Source: Haemonchus contortus (lineage: Eukaryota > Nematoda > Chromadorea > Rhabditida > Trichostrongylidae). Taken from it: a stretch of DNA of 64,000 nucleotides. How positions within the stretch are numbered: position 1 is the first letter of the stretch; each line of letters opens with the position of its first letter. Below the pieces are notes generated by a model, which did not search any database, was not told where the DNA came from, and was given only the letters and a program-made list of their open reading frames with translations. Where the stretch lies: contig LS997563.1 in assembly GCA_000469685.2 (NCBI GenBank), positions 41,022,468 through 41,086,467 on the forward strand, in the 5' to 3' direction. Both the position numbers and the translations under genes were made by a program. Positions 62,101 to 64,000 of the stretch are shown here, in pieces.

Positions 62101-64000
62101 CCGCAGGAGAAGAACGATCTGGCCAAGTCGCAACCGCAGAAAGGGCACCATTTGGATCTCGTGAACAATGGAGCTGAAGCTCAGGTATCAGATCTGATCT
62201 TCTCGTTCTTTGGCCATTGTATAGCCCGGTTTTCAGGTTGATGGAGACTGGTCGATTGGCTGTGGAAGTGCTTGTCGCCTACTGTGTTGCCTGAAGCCCG
62301 ATCAGCTGGAGTCATCTCCCCAGGTAAGAGTGCGTGTAAGTGGATTTTGAGAGCTTGGGCTCTTCCACTAAAGGCAAGAGAACTCAGGCGGCCTCTGAGG
62401 GTTTTCCTTTCTGTCGAGTGTTTACTGACATTCCAGATCTGGCGAATCAATGAAAAACTGAATGAAATCAACAAGAAACTGGAACGAATCGAAAGGAAGC
62501 AACAGCCTGGACTAACACGCAGGTACCTATACCATATGGGTGCTCCTGACATTCATATTTTCATGTAAACTGTGTTCTACAAAAAAAGTTGGCTCATCAA
62601 GTAGAACCCGAAAATCTAGGCCTTTCGATCGGGCACGCAGTAACTTTTGCTCGTGGAGAGGAAATGTTTAAGAGGGGCTTAACATTAGAGCAAAATCGAA
62701 TTTTTGTGCCGACCTATTAAAGCCTTGATTGAAGCAGTCAGGAGAAACAGAAATAAAGTTGACGGGAGGAATCCCCGCTGAGAATTGACGTGGAGCATTT
62801 TGACATTCTTGGGGATGTTGTACTCTATGAACGGAATCCAGTTCTGTAGTCATCATGTTGGGACTTCCTCTATTTCTGACCGCACAATGCTAGATCCAGA
62901 TAAAAGGGAAGAGTTCGTGGATGTGAATTGAGGTCCCATTCCGGGCTTGTCCCTTTCCCAATCGTTACCTGCCTTGGGACCACAACTGAATTGTGAGCTA
63001 GGGCTACAAGCAGTAAACAATTCAAAACTAAATTGAAGCCTTCTAATATGTATTTTATCAGAGCGTCAATTGTGTCATCTGGAGGTGTTGTTGTCGAGAA
63101 ATCTGGGGAAATTGTGGAGGACGACCAGGTAATCAGTTGCTCCTTGAATTGTGCTCCCTATAGCAATTCAGAGAAGGAGGTCGACTGTTTAGGGTTTGGA
63201 TGATCCTGACTTACAACTTCCAAGTCAGATGTCCGCTACGAAACTCATCAGGCATCGAAGTTGGATTCATGACAAGGCGTTGAGAAGGTATGCTCATTCG
63301 TTTGCTCCAACAGATACGTTCTCGGTGGCTTCTGTCACCAGTAGTCAAACTGGTTCACAGTGAAGCTAAATATGATGCAGTGGGGCCTCCACGAATCGAG
63401 CCGACAACTTATGGGACATTAGGTTCACCCTCTAAGGTTGACATCATTTATCAACAACGTCATCTCCTGTCATTAATTCCAACTTTTCATTACCTATTAC
63501 ACTCCATACCCACCTTTACCAGTTGCCGGTCTGAATACTGTCCGTCAGAGGGCAAGAAAATTCAATGGTTCCTGATATTTTTGTTGGTCAAACCATAAAT
63601 CGTAATCGACTGATATCGTTTCCTTAACTCCGTCATAAATACCTCATTTTTGTCCCTCATAATATGTATTTATGAGCATCACAACCGTTATCAAAGATAG
63701 GTTCATGACGAAGCTAGGAGTACGTCCCTTCTATCATCTCTTATCAACTTTTATCAGCCGTTCTAACTTTCTAACATCAATACATAGCATTACTTTTACG
63801 CCAAGAAACTTACAGATTATTCATGAATGCCATCATTGCAATATCAAGTCGCAGTTATAACAAAATTGATGTTTCATAATTTTTATCTCTAATTATGTGC
63901 ATTTATCATTTATTATAATTTCCTATCACCAGTTATAAATGGCTTTTACCTCACCAGCACTCCAAATAGGTCTGGCACTTTCAGAGCCGAGTCCGAAGTG
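47145..64000 (+). CDS. chs-2: Chitin synthase (glycosyltransferase family 2), 3' end beyond window
   Basis: Thirty-six exons were traced, about 1,370 codons, the last at 63193-63287. The protein polymerises UDP-GlcNAc into chitin at the plasma membrane. Order: acidic N-terminus (exons 47145, 47937, 49262); WDIFRLLPPKP (52691); transmembrane cluster from 53838 to 57444 (FVVLFILTLGSAVVA, IALILVIIDIVAIAA); WLSWFISQCWITVHLW (57917-58071); ATMWHETTHEM and DQCARRNAQKYL (58514-58667); the GT2 core with TPYGGRL, IRHRKRWSQVMYLYYLLGYR, LDGDVDF (59331-59483), QGEDRW (60586-60681) and the signature QRRRW (60745-60909). Then a second membrane cluster (60972-62012), the family motif VSWGTRE (62071-62184) and a coiled coil INEKLNEINKKLERIERK (62437-62522). 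From exon 52691 on, phases agree; the junction between 49458 and 51441 does not, so an exon or boundary is missing there. The chs-2 assignment rests on linkage, not on diagnostic residues. Confidence 0.93.
49118..49132. repeat. Short CAG trinucleotide run
   Basis: Five to six CAG units in the intron before the chitin synthase exon at 49262. The run could be mistaken for a polyglutamine or polyserine exon, but it is not in phase with the neighbouring exons. Confidence 0.7.
51930..52185 (+). mobile_element. tRNA-derived SINE in a chitin synthase intron
   Basis: The head GGAGCCATTTGTGTAGTGGC and the B-box-like GGATTCAAATCC are followed by the shared body (CATCCCTCCAGGGTCGATTG, TTGGTACCAAATTCGTC, GGGAGGATAAG) and the end GAAGTCGAATGCGAGAGAAC. 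It is more diverged than the 44817 copy. It lies between the exons ending at 51505 and starting at 52691. Confidence 0.7.
53245..53402. repeat. Diverged palindromic element in a chitin synthase intron
   Basis: GTGCGACTGCGAC at the left end pairs imperfectly with GTCGTAGTCGCAC at the right end. Inner segments AGTGTAGAAAGTT and AACTTTCTACACT pair perfectly. Together they outline a hairpin of about 158 bases with decayed arms, in the intron between 52762 and 53837. Confidence 0.65.
61767..61784. repeat. Poly-C tract
   Basis: A run of about 14-15 C residues (opposite strand poly-G) in the chitin synthase intron 61413-61885. A similar run of about 9 G lies near 47690 in the first large intron of the gene. 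Such tracts are prone to assembly and length errors. Confidence 0.8.
63288..64000. other. Right-end intron of the chitin synthase
   Basis: After the exon ending DKALRR with donor GTATGC at 63288, no continuation of the conserved C-terminal chitin synthase sequence was found before the window ends. This stretch is best read as an intron at least 713 bases long. Open frames within it (63290-63598, 63672-63860) have no recognisable features. Confidence 0.6.

Overview
The window reads as genomic DNA of a parasitic-type clade V (strongylid-like) nematode. All supported genes are intron-rich with GT-AG (one GC-AG) junctions, polypyrimidine-TTTCAG acceptors just upstream of start codons that fit spliced-leader trans-splicing, and worm-type gene content. 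Intergenic and intronic DNA carries Tc1/mariner remnants, palindromic MITE-like elements and a tRNA-derived SINE family. No bacterial, viral, rRNA, intact tRNA or CRISPR features were seen.

Layout, left to right: (1) 1101-5544 (+), a p27/Kip-type CDK inhibitor (cki-1-like), six exons, complete, 225 residues. (2) 5545-12669, about 7 kb of apparently gene-free DNA with hairpin elements, a decayed mariner transposon and a SINE. (3) 12670-14850 (-), the leucine-rich-repeat protein phosphatase 1 regulator sds-22, complete except for its last short exon. (4) 16657-19242 (-), chmp-7, the ESCRT-III/nuclear envelope factor, ten exons, complete, 423 residues. (5) 21606-42560 (+), a very large USP24-type deubiquitinase with an N-terminal UBA domain and a mid-protein USP catalytic domain; its introns host a Tc1-like element, a 406-bp near-perfect palindrome, two SINE copies and a CpG-rich patch. 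(6) 42561-47144, spacer with a SINE and weak coding-like sequence on the minus strand. (7) 47145 to beyond the right edge (+), a chitin synthase of which 36 exons (about 1,370 codons) were traced; its 3' end lies outside the window.

Exon chains for cki, sds-22, chmp-7 and most of the chitin synthase were checked for splice-phase consistency by hand. The genes are housekeeping or developmental and do not form one pathway. From memory, the C. elegans orthologues (cki-1, sds-22, chmp-7, the USP24 homologue K02C4.3 and chs-2) all lie on chromosome II. This suggests a conserved linkage block and favours calling the chitin synthase chs-2 (pharyngeal) rather than chs-1 (eggshell). I see no evidence for a new biological system; the most notable items are mobile-element structures and several perfect hairpins.
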